Shown here in pieces: positions 36,101-49,111 of a stretch of DNA of 64,000 bases. The DNA lies in NCBI GenBank assembly GCA_012064415.1, contig SSNU01000155.1:372001-436000 (forward strand). Direction: 5' to 3'. Both the position numbers and the translations under genes were made by a program. Below the pieces are notes generated by a model. It had not been told where the DNA came from. It worked only from the letters and a program-made list of their open reading frames with translations, and did not search any database. Positions within the stretch are counted from its first letter, which is position 1. Each line of letters starts with the position of its first letter. This DNA comes from Gyrodactylus bullatarudis (Eukaryota; Platyhelminthes; Monogenea; Gyrodactylidea; Gyrodactylidae).

Positions 36101-39100
36101 ACAAATAACCAATTCAGTTTATAAAGATTAGCTTAGTTTATGCATAGATGTCTCTATTATTTCACTCTTAAATTCAATGTTTATTCATATATATATCTGG
36201 AGCAATCTTTCACACTTGATTATGAATAACTCTATCGTATTGAATCGACAAAATTATCATCAGTTTATTCTATAATCTTAGAGACATCAAATTGAAATAT
36301 CTCACGATGACTTGTGGCTATGCTATCGATTTGAAAATAAAAATCTATACTACTAAATGATAGGTAGTTTGGGCTTTGAAAAATCAATCAGTGGATATAA
36401 TTAAAGCCAAGAAATACACATGTGAATTCTTTCGGCAAATCATCACAAGAAGAATCGATTACTAAGAGGTAACTTATTTGTGAAATACAATTTTGTATTG
36501 AGCAAAATTCGTGTTTTCTTTCCAATGGATAATTTTCCTACATTACTAGTAGCAAAATGAAAAATGTATAAATCGACAACTGGTTTATCATCTTCTTCTG
36601 TGACATGTGGAAAAAATGTGTTTTCCTATTCATTTAGATAATTTTTTTCATTAAAATCATCATTATTATCAAGTACAACAGTTGCAATCATAGAATTGGC
36701 TCACTAACGGGAATTTATCGTGAAAAGATTTACTCGCTCAAAGTTAATTGTTGAGTACATATCTCTCTCTCTCAAGTGGATCCCTCAACATTACCCATCT
36801 AAGATCCAATTAACCATCTATATATATATGTACGTAAAAGTAGTAGTTGTAACTACTGTTGAATGTATCTATTTTGTCAAGAATCTCATCTTAATGTATA
36901 GCATAGGAATAGAATGGAGAAGATGGGATAATCATTTCGATACATTTACCCCTAATGAAACAATCTTAACCAGAAAAACTTGTCCCTGTTATTCTCTTCT
37001 GTGCAATAATTATTTATTTATTTAATTGAAAGTAATAATTTTCTGCCAATACATGTATAATGGATACATGAAAATTTCATTTATTTCCACGAAGGAACTT
37101 TTTTGCTCCAAAATCAGAGTTTTCCATTTTCCTAATTCATCCCATGTTCTTTTTTCACATCATGAGTGATAGAGTTTTACTTTTCACAATTTCTTACTCC
37201 TTCAATCGTTAGTCCGTGCGATCTAATTCTAATATATTTTACCCTTCAAGGCCCACTTTCTTCAGCGATAAATCAAACTGAAGATGTTTGAAATAATTCT
37301 TTCACCCCTCATTAGAAAGGAAATTTATCAAGCTACAAAATTATGTACAATTCATAGAGATATCTTTCCACTGATGCTGACCAAAGTTACTTGTTTGCTG
37401 AGGCGTTTTAGTGCACAAAAAGGCCATTTTTAACCTCTATCATCTATTAAATGATTTTCTAATTTTTGTGATGAAAAAAAAATTTGGGATATGAAGGGTT
37501 GAAATTCAGCATCAACGTTGCAATGACAATAAATAATTCTGAGGATTGATGAATGCTAACTCTCAGTATTTTTGTCTAATAAAAATGTTTAAATTTGACA
37601 TACATCCACGATAGGTTCTCGTGAAACTTCCCCCTTTTCCAGTTGTATAGAGAGATTCATAAATTTTTCAAATTATAAAAAAGTTGTAATCTCGTGCTGT
37701 TCGTTAATGATGAGACATTCAACAAGATCCACGCCACGAAATCTCTCTCTATATTAGCAGGATCAATTCTTTCGTTCTTCCCTTTCTCATGATACAGCAC
37801 GCAGAGTTACAATTTGATCTATTTAATTATTAAATTAGATGAATACTTTACTTTATTACTCTGTGTAAGCATTACATACCCTCAACATGACACTTGTAAA
37901 GGGGATTGATGAACTTATAAAATAAGAAAACAACATGTTTGAACATATTCCAATTGTTTAACAAAAGATATTAAAGGTTATAAAAGTTTTTTTTTCCTGG
38001 ATTAAATTTTTTTTTATTGCAAAAAATCAATTTCCCACCCAATAGGAGTTTCAAATGAGAACAACCGGTGTGCGTTGTAGAGGTGAGGTTGTTTCAGAGT
38101 GAACAGGAAAAACAACTTGAAGGAATATTTACATACATTAAAGAAGAAAGATTTATTCCTTGATGGGAAATTTATAAAGGATTCGACTTGTCGCTCACAC
38201 ATACATATAATTGCCTCACCTGATTATATGCACGAATGAGTTTACTTTAGTCCGGCATGTTAGTTAGGGACTCTATTTCTCTCTCCCACATTTGGGCTAC
38301 ACTCCACTACTGGCCACTGAATTTCCAATAAATTCAAGATTTTTTCTTGCAAAAAGATTTTATTATGCAATAGCGTAATGATTCCCTCCATGGTCTCAAA
38401 TCATGAATAACTTCAATATTCACAATACTAACCATAGGATGGGATCATAAAATTTTGACATGAATAAATTTTATCTCTCATCTTTCTTATTTTATTCGTT
38501 CCACCACGATACATTTCTATGTAGGGAAATCAATTGATCCTTATGACTATTGCAAGTAATCCCTTTTCAATCCGTTCAGTCCAAAGGACTATACACCCAG
38601 ATCTATCTACCAACTAACCAGTGTAATGGCATTTTTGATTGTATTCCATTATAATGATGATAATAATAATAATATATTCAAGTGACTTTATTGTATTCTG
38701 GAGAATATTTGACTAGAACATTCTCTCCGTTATCTTTGTGGGCTATAAAAAGAATTTGACTACACAAAATCACCCACATGTCACCATCAAGAGTCTCCTC
38801 GATCATCCATATGTCAACTCACAACTTTAATGGTTGCTATTTTTTATTGTTTCAGTTCTCAATTATAATGAGTTAGCTAGGATATTTTGAGGTAAATTTA
38901 TTCAGTTCAGATTAAGAAAAATCACCAACATCCAACATTGAAATTTAGATTCTCACTTTTATTCCCAAGAGTATTTTGTCTTGATTAACTTTTCCATTAG
39001 ATCTTCTTCTTTCTATTTCTTCTGAAATAGTCATACCCAATACCAATGCTTAATGACTTTTTAAGTACTGAAAATTTACTCGGACCTACATTATAATCCC

Positions 39101-42100
39101 CTAATAATCTCGAGAATGACTCACTCAATAGCAATCAAGATTTCCACCATTCAAACTCTCTTAAAGCCTCTCTTGGAATCTTACAATGGAGAATTTTCAT
39201 TCGAGAACCAAATGAATTTGAGAATAAATCATGAATTTGGTTTGTAGTAACCCAGATAATATGAGGTGTCAGAAGCTTAGCTGATTGTTTACCTAGCATC
39301 TTCTCCTTGAGCATGTTTACTCTAGAATAATAATCTCAAAATCAGATATTCAACCACTCCCCCTCGTGATCCATGTGATAGTCAAATTATCTGCAATTGT
39401 ACTTGATAATAATCATCTCTATAGTTGAGATGAAATGCACATTTTAACTCAGTTAAGTAATTTGATATTTATTCCAATACACACAAAACGAAAGAACGAA
39501 GCAAGGATAAAATTCTCTGTTGTGAATGATAAGCTCTGAGTAGAAATAGGAAAATTTTCACCCCCAATGTAATGTAAACACCGGAATTTGTATGATCTCA
39601 AATTCTTCATTTTAATTTAGCACACATAATTTTCATAATTCCCCCTTCGTCCTGATGCATTTCTTTTGTTGTCTTTAAAATTTATTTATTTCTATAGCTT
39701 AACTATTTTATTCTTTAATTTTGATCACACAACAGATAAAATTTTTTTCAAAGCCATCTAAAGGGGTTCTTATTATTGAATTTGAAATAAAACTTTTAGT
39801 CTTGTCAATAATATTTTGCTAGATATTTTCAACAAGAACAATGTGCAACAAAGACTAAGATTTGGTGGCAATTTAAAAAAATGAAGACATTTAAACATGA
39901 ATACCATAACGAAGTAGCCTTTTTGACACATGTATCAATAGGGAGAATAGTTCTTAGAATTAATAAGAATTGAATAAGTTAGTACGAAAATTCGTTCGAA
40001 ATTCAGCCTCAGATTCCGATTCGCCACAATTTTTCATTAATTAGACATCGACAAAAAATAATTATGAAACAAGTTCAAAATTTTTAATCATATAAAAGAA
40101 CAACATATAAATTTGTAATCGTTTATAGTTATGGGATAAAAATACACTATATTATATAAGAATAAAATTAAAAGAAGAATAAGAGCAAAATTGAGTTGAA
40201 GTTGTTGACTTTCGAAATAAAGGGGGCAATAGCTCAGAGCCAAGGGAAAGTTTCCTCCTACTCTTTTGTTAAGAATTTATTCCAAAACAAGATGATGTCA
40301 TTTCTGTCTTGATATCTCATTCATGTTTTTCTCTATTGTAATACAGAAAACTGCAAGTCGGAGTTTCAGATTTTACCGAATAACTCGAAAACTCTATCGT
40401 AGAATTTTTAAAAAGTACATATCTGAAATCAACGAAAAATTCTCTGCAAAAGTGGAAAATACCATGTAAGACTGTGTTTTAAAACTTAAAGAACAATAAA
40501 CACAATCAATTTCACACATGATTTCTCGGAATAAATTGAATATTTCACGGAGGTCTCTATATTTATAGGTCCAGATAATATCCTAGGTACCCTTGTATGA
40601 GATGGTTCTTTCTCTGGTATCCAATCTCTTTTGGACATGTTGTAAACTCTTGAATTTTAATTTGAATCACGAATCTTATTTGTATCAATTTATTTAGATT
40701 TAGGAGAATAATTAATGCCCGTTTTAATTATTTTATTTTCGGATTTTTTCAGACGGATCTGAAACTAGAATATCTTTTTCTGTATACGGCAGCTATAGAC
40801 GATATTTTGGCATTTAGTCTTTTCAATGTTTTGCTGAATATTTTCAACAAGAACAATGTACTACTATTCCCAATCAATCTCGGCAAAAACCCCATTAAAA
40901 TAATCTGGGCAATTTATATTTTCCTCTCTCATTCTCTGGCTTCAAAGTATCAATAAGAATATTTTACTAATAATATTTAATGATAATTTATTATCGGACA
41001 TTGTATCAAGTACTCCCACCCTGGTGAAAAAGGGGAGAAAAATAGGATATTCTAATGCGCATTTCTTCTCATATTGATTTTGAATGTGACAATGTGATAT
41101 TTATTTATTCAGGATCATATCAAGTTACAGGAAATTATTTCACTTTTTATATACTTAGTAGTTCTACTTATTGGTACATTGCCAAATTGATAGGGACTAT
41201 CGGTCTAGTTCATATCATCCAGCTATATTTCAATAATAATAGTGATAATTGTACATTTGAAAAATATTCTTACACAGCCATATCTGAAATGTACGAAAAA
41301 TGTATAAATTGAATCAGAGCCATTATATAGAATTAAGTAGTATATGAATAATTATAATTAATGTTACTAATATGTACATCCATAGTGAAATATCCAGCTA
41401 ATTAATTGACGACGTTAATACGGCTACAATGAAAGAGGGCAAATGTCTATAAAAATTTCCTTTTTACACATTCTCTAAAATCGAGAGTCCTCATGCTTTA
41501 ATCTATTCAGACTAAGTCTTTTTTCTTTGTTTTCGATGCATCTCCAAGTAATAATAGAGATGGGTTAAAACTATACCTTTAATTCTTTGAAAATATAGAC
41601 GATTAGATTAGCAATGTTTGTTCAAAACATTATCGAAATCAAATTATTCACACGGACTATGGTAATAAGAAGAGTCTTCTTAGAGGTTGGACAAGTTGGA
41701 TAATGCTAAAACTTTTGCTGTGAACTCTAAGATGATATTATGATCTAGAAAATAATTTCAAATTCTACCTCGCAGAAGATTCGAACTCGGCACATTGAGC
41801 CACTAAAAATAAATAAGCTTATTTTTGGATATACATTGAATATACACCTTAAATAAATATCTTAAGAAGAGGAGTGGTAAACCATAAATTTGACTATGAT
41901 TATACAGGTAAAGATAGGCTATATCTGAATTTCTGAAAGAAATCAGAACTCAATGAAAATATTTGTATATTTGATTGCTCAGCCTTTCATGATGTGGTTT
42001 TCATAATTTTTATATTCTTGATAATTTTTTATGTTTTATCTCAACTTTGTCCTAATTTTTGAAATTTGCTTTCAGAAAATGTCAGGCAAAGATTTTATAT

Positions 42101-45100
42101 CATAAATGAGTGATCATTAAAAAAATCAAATTTTAACAACTCTTCCAGTAAAGTACATTATTTCTCTTCTATCGGATCAAATTTATCAATGAACAGAATT
42201 GATTAAATAATTATATTTTTATATTCAGTATTTACCCAATGATTTACGCTAGACGTTATCTTTAACCTTTATTTTACAGCGAGTCTCAAATTATCTCATA
42301 ATTAGCCTTGCCATAGCTGATCTCATGGTGGCCATAATAGTCATGCCAATATCAACACTTCAGACAGTATCGAGAAAATGGTGGATGGGTGAGTTCACAG
42401 AGTCATTTACTGAGTTGACTAGTCTTGACTAGGTCCAAATTTATGAATGAAATCTATAGACTGGAGAAAGACAATTTTTTTTCTCCGAACACTTTTCTAT
42501 TTTATGCCTCAAATAGATTCTCTATGCTCCGTAATTGCCGTATACGAAAACTAAATTTAAAAATTTTGATGTTCTGATATGCTATTTCCCATTTTCCCTA
42601 AAATCGTCAATTTTTCCCAAATTGAATGGATTTTTTCAGGGTATATTTAATATTAATTTGACGTGAAAAACTGATTCAAAATGATGAAAGCTTGTCCATT
42701 AATTCAAAATTGATCATTTCTCGTAGTAGAATTCATTGAAAAATGGTGGCGCGAATCGAAAATTTGACATCTTTAATTGAAATTGTGCATATCTAAATAA
42801 AATTAAAAACATAAGGTTCAATAGGAAACTTTTCTCTTTCTTTTATTTTCTATCAAATGAACGCATAAATTCGAAAAGTTAAAAATTTAGTATTACCCTA
42901 ATATAGACCGTTAGTTGATTTTATTTTAAAAATGTATTCTGATGATAATTCTTGTCCATTTTATTGCTCTCAGTCTTTTTCTATTAAGCCTAGATAGATA
43001 ACAAATGATAATTTACTTTGGAAACATTTCTTTTATCCTTTTACATTAGTAATTTTGTTAATGTTCCCCATGAAAAATTGGCTCAATTTCGCATGTCTAT
43101 TTATACATATTATTAGTATACACTTTAGGAATACATTTTATCATAAATGTATTTCCAGAGATTTATCTTGTCTACATGTGTTTATTCCTTTATTGGGGGT
43201 GTGTGTGTGGATAAATAGGGATATTGTTATGGCCATCAAATACATGTACAATGTAGATTTCTCAATATTTTTTCAGTATGAAAATTTACATTTTTAGACA
43301 TGCTAGGAAAAAAAGTATTGCATTTATTGTTTTTGGTAAGGGATAAAAGTATTAAATCACGCCATACACATTCCCCCATCCATCCCCCCTCTTGATCCAT
43401 CTTTCACTCTCTCCCTCTCTGTCAGAAATAGATAATGAAAAAACACAACAATTATCCTCTGGTTTGAATTTAACATATGAGAAAAAACCATTAAAATTCC
43501 TACTGAGCTGTATTACATTTTATTACAAATCATTGGAAAATTTGCAATACAAATGTTATGTTTTTTATACAACACAATAATAATTATCATTACAATACTG
43601 TCTGTTGTAATAATAATAATAAGCATTTTTATTCGATTATACCTTATTCTGTACTTTCTGGCAAGATTATCACATCAGTCAAAAGTTTCTCGCTTCTCCT
43701 GACTCTCTCTACTTGACAATAATAATAACACAAACTGTTTGTAATAATGATAGAAGAATAACATGAAAGTATGCGGATCTACAGTATACTATGTAGTGTT
43801 AAGCAAACTTTTTTCCCTCCTCTAATCCGTAGTGGAGGAAAAAGTGAGGATAATTGTAGGTAAAGCTGAAGCTTTTTTGGTATACTTTTTCTTCCTCCCT
43901 CATCATTTTGCTAAACTCCTCTTTTCATCATGCTGTCGTCAACTTTTTCTTGGGAGAGATTTTTTCCTCCCGAGAATCTCCTAGTGGAAAATGTTACACA
44001 GATTTCACTTTTTATTTCTCGACCACCCCTCTTTTTTTAAAATGAAAACTTTGGTGGTTTATTACCCATGTGTAAGTGTACCTTTATCAACATCGTTGAG
44101 GGATTCTCACCATTCAATAGATATTCAGTTGGCATTCGGAAATTAGAGTGGATTTTCTTCTTCTGCTTGACAGAAGTTCACTTTTTACAGGTTGGAAAGG
44201 CCTCTCTATTCCTGCTAGCATCACAATACATGATGATGCAGTCAAATTAAAGTTTATGAAAAAAGGATTAGCTAGTTGTTCGCTATATGTTGTCTTCTGG
44301 TTTGTATGGGTTCATCTGTGGAAAAAGAAGAGGAATAGAAGAATGTAGTATTGCTTAAATAATACGGATTACAAAAGTTATTGTTATAGTAATCAGAATT
44401 ATTAGGGTAAAAACTCTGATAACATAACTCATTACTTGAAGTAAAATTGGGCTTATGATTAAAATAAAAAACATTTAAATTGTCCTGATAAAAATAGTTT
44501 GGACTCAAAGTGTTACAATACTAATCAGTGATTAGTAATGAGTCATTACTAATGACTCAAGTCGATAAATTCAAGTGGTATAACTATCGTTAAAATAAAA
44601 TAAAATTTTCAACTTTGAGGTTGGTCGTCTTGTCGTGTTGGTTGGCCTTCTCTCGTCAGATAACTTGATGATAAAATGTCCCTAAACTAATTAAAACTTG
44701 TAGTCCAAAGGCATGTGACTTCTGTCAGAATCAAGAAAATCTAAACTTTGTTACATAAAGGAGAGGATTTATTGCACTGTTAGAATTTCTAATCATTCCC
44801 TTGTTATTAAATTTAAATCTATTAGTTAACTTGAAAGTATATTTCATCATTGTTTAAATTATTATCCTGGACTAAATCCATGTCTTTGCTAGTCGATTCA
44901 TTCATTTCGTCATTGTTAAACTTTTACTTCTACTACTAAAATAGTTCTAGTCTATTCTTTTTATTTTATACACTGGTCATAAGGGTGAAATTCGTTTTTC
45001 TCCAAACAATTCACGAGAATAGTCATTATTCTTGGGAATGTAATGCCCAGATAAATTTTCGCTTAGTTTGAAAATTTTTAAAACTACCAAGATTTCAATG

Positions 45101-46425
45101 ATTTTGTATCCTGCCCTACTAGTAATTAGTAAGTAGTTCGTATAAAATATATAAAAATACTTTAGTAGAATTTTGGTTAATTTTTATTCTTTTTTACTCT
45201 GTCCTCATGATGAAAATCTTTTGCAGGTCTTAAAGTATGTGACTTTTTCGTGGTCATGGATGTCTGCTGCTGTACCTCATCAATTATGCACTTGGTTGCC
45301 ATTGCATTCGATAGATACTGGGCAATAACAAGGGTGGACTATCTCAGACGACGTACGACCAAACCCATTGTCCTCATGGTCTTGGCTGTATGGATTATAA
45401 CGATAGCTCTTGCAGTTCCCTCCAGATTTTCAATTTACAGAAGTTCCTCAGTATTAATTACAAAGGTAGGTTATTTTATTTTCAAGAATTACAATCAATT
45501 TGATAAACTTTATTTTTAGGACGTTTGTGAAGGAATATGCCGAGTGAATCAGTCAACAATATTTACAGTATTTTCGGTTGGTATTGCCTTCTACCTTCCC
45601 ATGGTACTTTTGGTCATAATATATGCAAAAATTTACTTTGCTGCTCGATCCCGAATAAGAAGGAAACGGTTCAATCATGCCAGAACACTTCCCTCGTCAT
45701 CAGCGAGTAATACCAGATTTGCTGAGACAGATATCAAATCAGCTAACTCCACCCGGCCAGTTGAAAGAATTGACTCAAACATAAACTCTTCGCATGATAA
45801 TTTAATATTTGAACCATGCCCAGTAGACGAGAGTCTGGCTGGGTTAAAGCTTAACTGTAAAATAATTAGAAATGATTCAGATTCATCCCTGGCCAATGAG
45901 AGCACGTCTCCGTGGACATTGAAAAAGGACATGAATAGTTTCATTCGACAGACAGACCAACTCTTTGATCCATCCAGGGAATTGTACTACTCCTGTATGA
46001 GAAATGACAAAGAGAAACGCGTCTGTGTCCAGATCAACAATCAGATTCTCATTAACCAAAAAGAAGTCGTACGCAAGAAGAATAACGAAATCTTCAAGTC
46101 AATCCTAGCATCAAAGGAATCCCTAAATACAGCTGAATTAAAAGAAAGACTCGAGCATAGGAGAGAGAAGAAGGCTGCTCGTACTCTAGCCATAATAACC
46201 GGTTGTTTTGTTGGCTGTTGGTTACCTTATAGTCTGTATGTACTAATTCGTTCTGTCTGCGAAGAATGCCTTGAAAATCGACTACTTTTCGATTCTCTCA
46301 ACTGGCTCGGATACTTTAACAGCCTCCTGAATCCAATTATCTATACAATATTCTCGCCTGACTTTAGAAATGCTTTCAAAAAGTTTATATTTGCAAAGTA
46401 CAAAATTAAATCAAATCAAATCTGA
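33169..46425 (+). CDS. Biogenic-amine class A GPCR, most like 5-HT1-type serotonin receptors
   Basis: Four exons: 33169-33348, 42280-42388, 45227-45465 and 45520-46425, with phases that fit, giving 477 aa (523 if ATG 33031 is used). TM1 has the GNVFVI motif, TM2 SLAIADLMVA, and TM3 FFVVMDVCCCTSSI with the amine-binding aspartate, then AFDRYWAIT (DRY). TM6 is CFVGCWLPY; TM7 is GYFNSLLNPIIY (NPxxY). The third intracellular loop is long (about 165 residues). N-glycosylation sites lie before TM1. The aspartate in TM3 with the TSSI and DRYWAIT context is typical of 5-HT1/5-HT7 and related receptors; subtype and ligand cannot be fixed. TM4 ends in VPSRFSIYR instead of the usual PPLFGW. Intron 1 is 8,931 nt and intron 2 is 2,838 nt, unlike the 54-nt third intron. 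Confidence 0.88.
34081..34102. repeat. (GCT)7 trinucleotide microsatellite
   Basis: Seven uninterrupted GCT units plus one base, in intron 1 of the GPCR, preceded by TTG/TTC-type triplet repeats. Purely descriptive. Confidence 0.9.
35048..35499. mobile_element. hAT-type MITE, copy 1 (452 bp)
   Basis: Terminal inverted repeats TAGGCCAGGGTGA at the left and TTCACCCTAGCCTA at the right are flanked by an exact 8-bp direct repeat, ATGTATAT (35040-35047 and 35500-35507). An 8-bp duplication is the hallmark of hAT transposition. The body is a similar but inverted copy of 62779-63210, sharing blocks such as GGCCATCTAATGAGTTTCTT and CAATATCCCACGGACATGAT-type sequence. There is no transposase frame, so it needs an autonomous partner elsewhere. 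Confidence 0.85.
39805..40865. repeat. Pair of short direct repeats about 1 kb apart
   Basis: A stretch near 39800-39845 (TTTAGTCTTGTCAATAATAT, then ATATTTTCAACAAGAACAATG) recurs near 40815-40860 with a few differences and the same order. A similar short pair links 34176-34205 and 41005-41035 (ATCAAGTACTCCC, then CCCTG and GAAAAAG). They may be remnants of an old dispersed element. Confidence 0.45.
41765..41803 (-). repeat. tRNA-like box-B fragment (possible SINE or tRNA remnant)
   Basis: On the minus strand TAGTGGCTCAATGTGCC is followed by GAGTTCGAATCTTC and TGCGAGG, resembling a tRNA T-arm (GTTCGAATC is a near-consensus B box) with a shortened upstream part. No complete cloverleaf or proper A box could be drawn, so it is not called as a tRNA gene. 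Confidence 0.35.
42389..45226 (+). other. Large intron 2 of the amine GPCR
   Basis: 2.8 kb with no supported coding. Holds possible decayed relatives of the hAT-type MITE (about 42470-42910 and 44981-45030) and an AP-1-like palindrome (44531-44560). Short frames at 43055-43580 and 44068-44508 have no family resemblance. Confidence 0.6.
44531..44560. promoter_or_regulatory. Palindrome centred on an AP-1-type site, with a second site beside it
   Basis: ATTAGTAATGA, one base, then TCATTACTAAT form perfect 11-bp arms (44531-44553). The centre reads TGAGTCA (44539-44545), the bZIP AP-1 consensus, and TGACTCA follows at 44554-44560. Two consensus sites within 22 bp in a receptor intron are suggestive of an enhancer, but no functional evidence exists in the sequence. 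Confidence 0.35.
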
Positions 46426-48725
46426 AGAGGAATCCTGGAAACCTTTCACATTACACATTCCCATATTTTTTATATGGTTTCCCTATCTCTCTCTCTCTCT
46501 TTCTCTCTCGTTTTTATTTTCACCGGGGAGAAAGGATAATTTTGCTATTTTATTTTTCAATACTACTATTTAGATTGCCCAAACTTTCCCACCTTTGTGT
46601 ACAATGATTGATAATAACGATTCAAGTGTACTACTACTGTGGTATATTTATATTTCTGCTGGAAAACTAGAAACCTAGTTCTACTCGAGGTTGTATGAAT
46701 CATTTGCAATTATATAATATACTAAATACTACTACTATTGTACATTTGAATATACATGTATGAAATTACTGAAAAAATACATAAAATATTACATAAGCAA
46801 GTTCTTCGATTTTCAATTCTCTAGAGTCTAAGCTTCAGACTAAAAGTTTCAGAAAATATACCTTTTTACTTGAATAGAGAGTGGTAAGATTCACATTCTA
46901 ATACCTATGATGATCTCAAGCCTTTACGCTGTTTAAAGAGTTCGAGACCAGAAAAATTTGATAAAGTTTCGAAAAAAATTTTTTAGACAAATTTATTTGT
47001 TGATAAAAAAATATAAAATGTAAATCTGTTCAATGAACATTGTTCATAGTTGTCAATATTCAAAATAAAAATAAAGTCTGTATTACAGACTCTGTAAGGA
47101 GTTTGTTAATCATCTGGCTTTTTCTAATATGAGAATAAAGAAGAGATATGGAATAATCTAAATATGATCTAATGTGGGACATTACTAATTTTAAATTCTC
47201 ACAATCGCCTAATTCGAATTTTGAGTAAATAGTACATTAAAAGTAGACAATAAAAATTAGCTTCAAGTCATTCCTTACGGGAATGATAGTTACTTTTTAC
47301 TGTGGTGTAAGATTTTGTAAATTTTTCTGTTACAAATGCACATCTGCGTACCCAGAGTGGTTGAAGACAGAGATGAGTGCATTATAAAAGTCAAGGTGGG
47401 AGAAAATAGAATGTAAGAATATATATTGGATGCTTTCAATTTCCAAACATTGAGAATTATAAGTTTTAGGTAATATTGGAAAGATGTAATCAAAGAGAGG
47501 AAGGATAAGTGATTTATAACTTATAAATCTTACATTATATCCAAAATTTGAAAGATTATTTTATATCCTGAACTGCCCAAGTGGTAAATGTAATGTTGGG
47601 ATTCTACACCATCTTCAATATTCTCCCTATTGGTTTGATGATAGCATGGATTAATCAAATCATTTTTTTCTCCTATGAGACAGAATTAAAGGAAAATTCT
47701 TTTGTTTATGAAACTAAATCAAAAAACTGATCTAATTGTTCCTGGTTAGTGAAAAGAAAATCTTTGAAAAGCTCTGTCTCTCTTTCTTAATAATTCAGTA
47801 TAAACAAATATTTCAAGTTTAAAATAAATAAATATCTTCACCCCTTCTGTACAACTATGGATGGGATTTGAGAAGATCATGTCAAAAATAGATTTCACCA
47901 AATCCTCTCAATAAGTTACAGAAATACTTTCTACAAAAATTCGAAAATTTTAATCTCTCTTCAATATAGAGTACAATTCTCTTTCTTTTCTCAACAGTCT
48001 TGAGTCAACACTCTTTGAGGCAAGAGTCGAGATCAACCACATTAATACTATAAATTCAATGAATAAGTACATATACATCCTTGATGAGTTTCATCAGGAA
48101 TCTACAGTCATGAATGGAATAATAATAATTAGACGAGGAAAAAGTAAATATGAATAATACGAATAATAATGAGTAGTACTGATAATTTATTCTCATTAGA
48201 TTTCCTATTTATTTATATGCAAACTTATTCATCATTATATTAATGATATTCCTAATTTGATTGATAATGCAAAGTTGGTGTACAATTCCCGGTATATCAA
48301 TCTTTCATCGTTAAAAGATCAAAAGTCATTAAGACTATGTCTAAAACATCATTTTACGATGGTTCTTTTTTATGATTATTTGCCAGACTACTTGAAAGTA
48401 ATACACAATTTACAGTTTCATCCAGTGACAGTTCATCTTTAACCCCAAAATGACATTTGGAGTTCTTCTTTGTATTAAAACTCCCATGAGGAAAAATTAA
48501 AACATCGTTCTAGGGTAAAGGTCTGATTTTTCAATAATAAAAACTCAACTTTGTGGTAAAATATTCTTCATTTATTTGAAAATTTGGGGCAATCTGATTG
48601 CGGCAATCATTAAAAATTTCAATTAGAATTTAGTCTCGTTGAATAATTTTCACTTAAATTTAAGTCTTCAATTTAAACAGTTTGAACAGAAGAAAACAGT
48701 AGCTTTCTGAAAGTTGAATTTAGAG
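46426..48725. other. Intergenic, 2.3 kb, no gene supported
   Basis: AT-rich region after the GPCR stop, with a TC-rich microsatellite at 46486-46509. Short frames (47290-47493 minus, 48257-48442 plus) lack motifs, splice support or compositional contrast. No RNA gene was recognised. Confidence 0.5.
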
Positions 48726-49046
48726 ATGACTGATAAAATAATTATTTATGTGACTTGCAAGGATGAGGAAGAAGCCAAGAGAATAGCTAGAACTCTGATA
48801 AACGATTCTTTGGCCGCTTGCGTTAACATATTACCTGGAGTAAAATCAATTTATATGTGGGAGAGCAAATTAACAGAGGACTCGGAGTCAATGATGATCA
48901 TAAAGAGTAGACAAGACAAGTTTGAAGATATCAAGAATAAAATAAGCAGTCTTCACTCTTATACTACCCCTGAAATAATTTCATTCAGTATCCAGTCTGG
49001 CAATGAGGTATATTTAAATTTCATTGATAAAAGCCTATCAAAGTAA
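48726..49046 (+). CDS. CUTA: CutA divalent-ion tolerance protein homologue
   Basis: Intronless, 106 aa from ATG 48726. The compact CutA1 fold is clear: IIIYVTCKDEEEAKRIARTL, then LAACVNILPGVKSIYMWESK, MMIIKSRQDKFEDIKNKI, HSYTTPEII, and a terminal YLNFIDKSL. CutA forms highly stable trimers. In bacteria it was linked to copper tolerance; in animals it is associated with acetylcholinesterase anchoring, with an unclear mechanism. No signal peptide is present, unlike some vertebrate isoforms, so a cytosolic form is expected. It is convergent with GID8; stops are 65 bp apart. Confidence 0.93.
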   Translation: MTDKIIIYVTCKDEEEAKRIARTLINDSLAACVNILPGVKSIYMWESKLTEDSESMMIIKSRQDKFEDIKNKISSLHSYTTPEIISFSIQSGNEVYLNFIDKSLSK

Positions 49047-49111
49047 TGATGATATATTATTATGTATTGTGATAGAACTTATAAACATTAAAGATAATAA
49101 CTGGCTATTGA

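Larger units (their letters stand above)
33349..42279 (+). other. Giant intron 1 of the amine GPCR
   Basis: 8.9 kb of AT-rich sequence between the TM1 and TM2 exons. It contains a hAT-type MITE (35048-35499), a (GCT)7 repeat (34081-34102), short dispersed repeats shared between 39810-39860 and 40820-40865, and a tRNA-like fragment (41765-41803). I found no additional exon or nested gene. Its length is about 300 times the common intron size here, so regulatory content is plausible but not shown. Confidence 0.7.

Noticed and set aside
41765..41803. A complete tRNA gene
   Set aside because: Only a T-arm-like part is present; no acceptor stem or proper A box could be paired.
48257..48442. 61-codon plus-strand frame before CutA
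   Set aside because: No recognisable domain or splice signals; consistent with chance in 2.3 kb of intergenic DNA.
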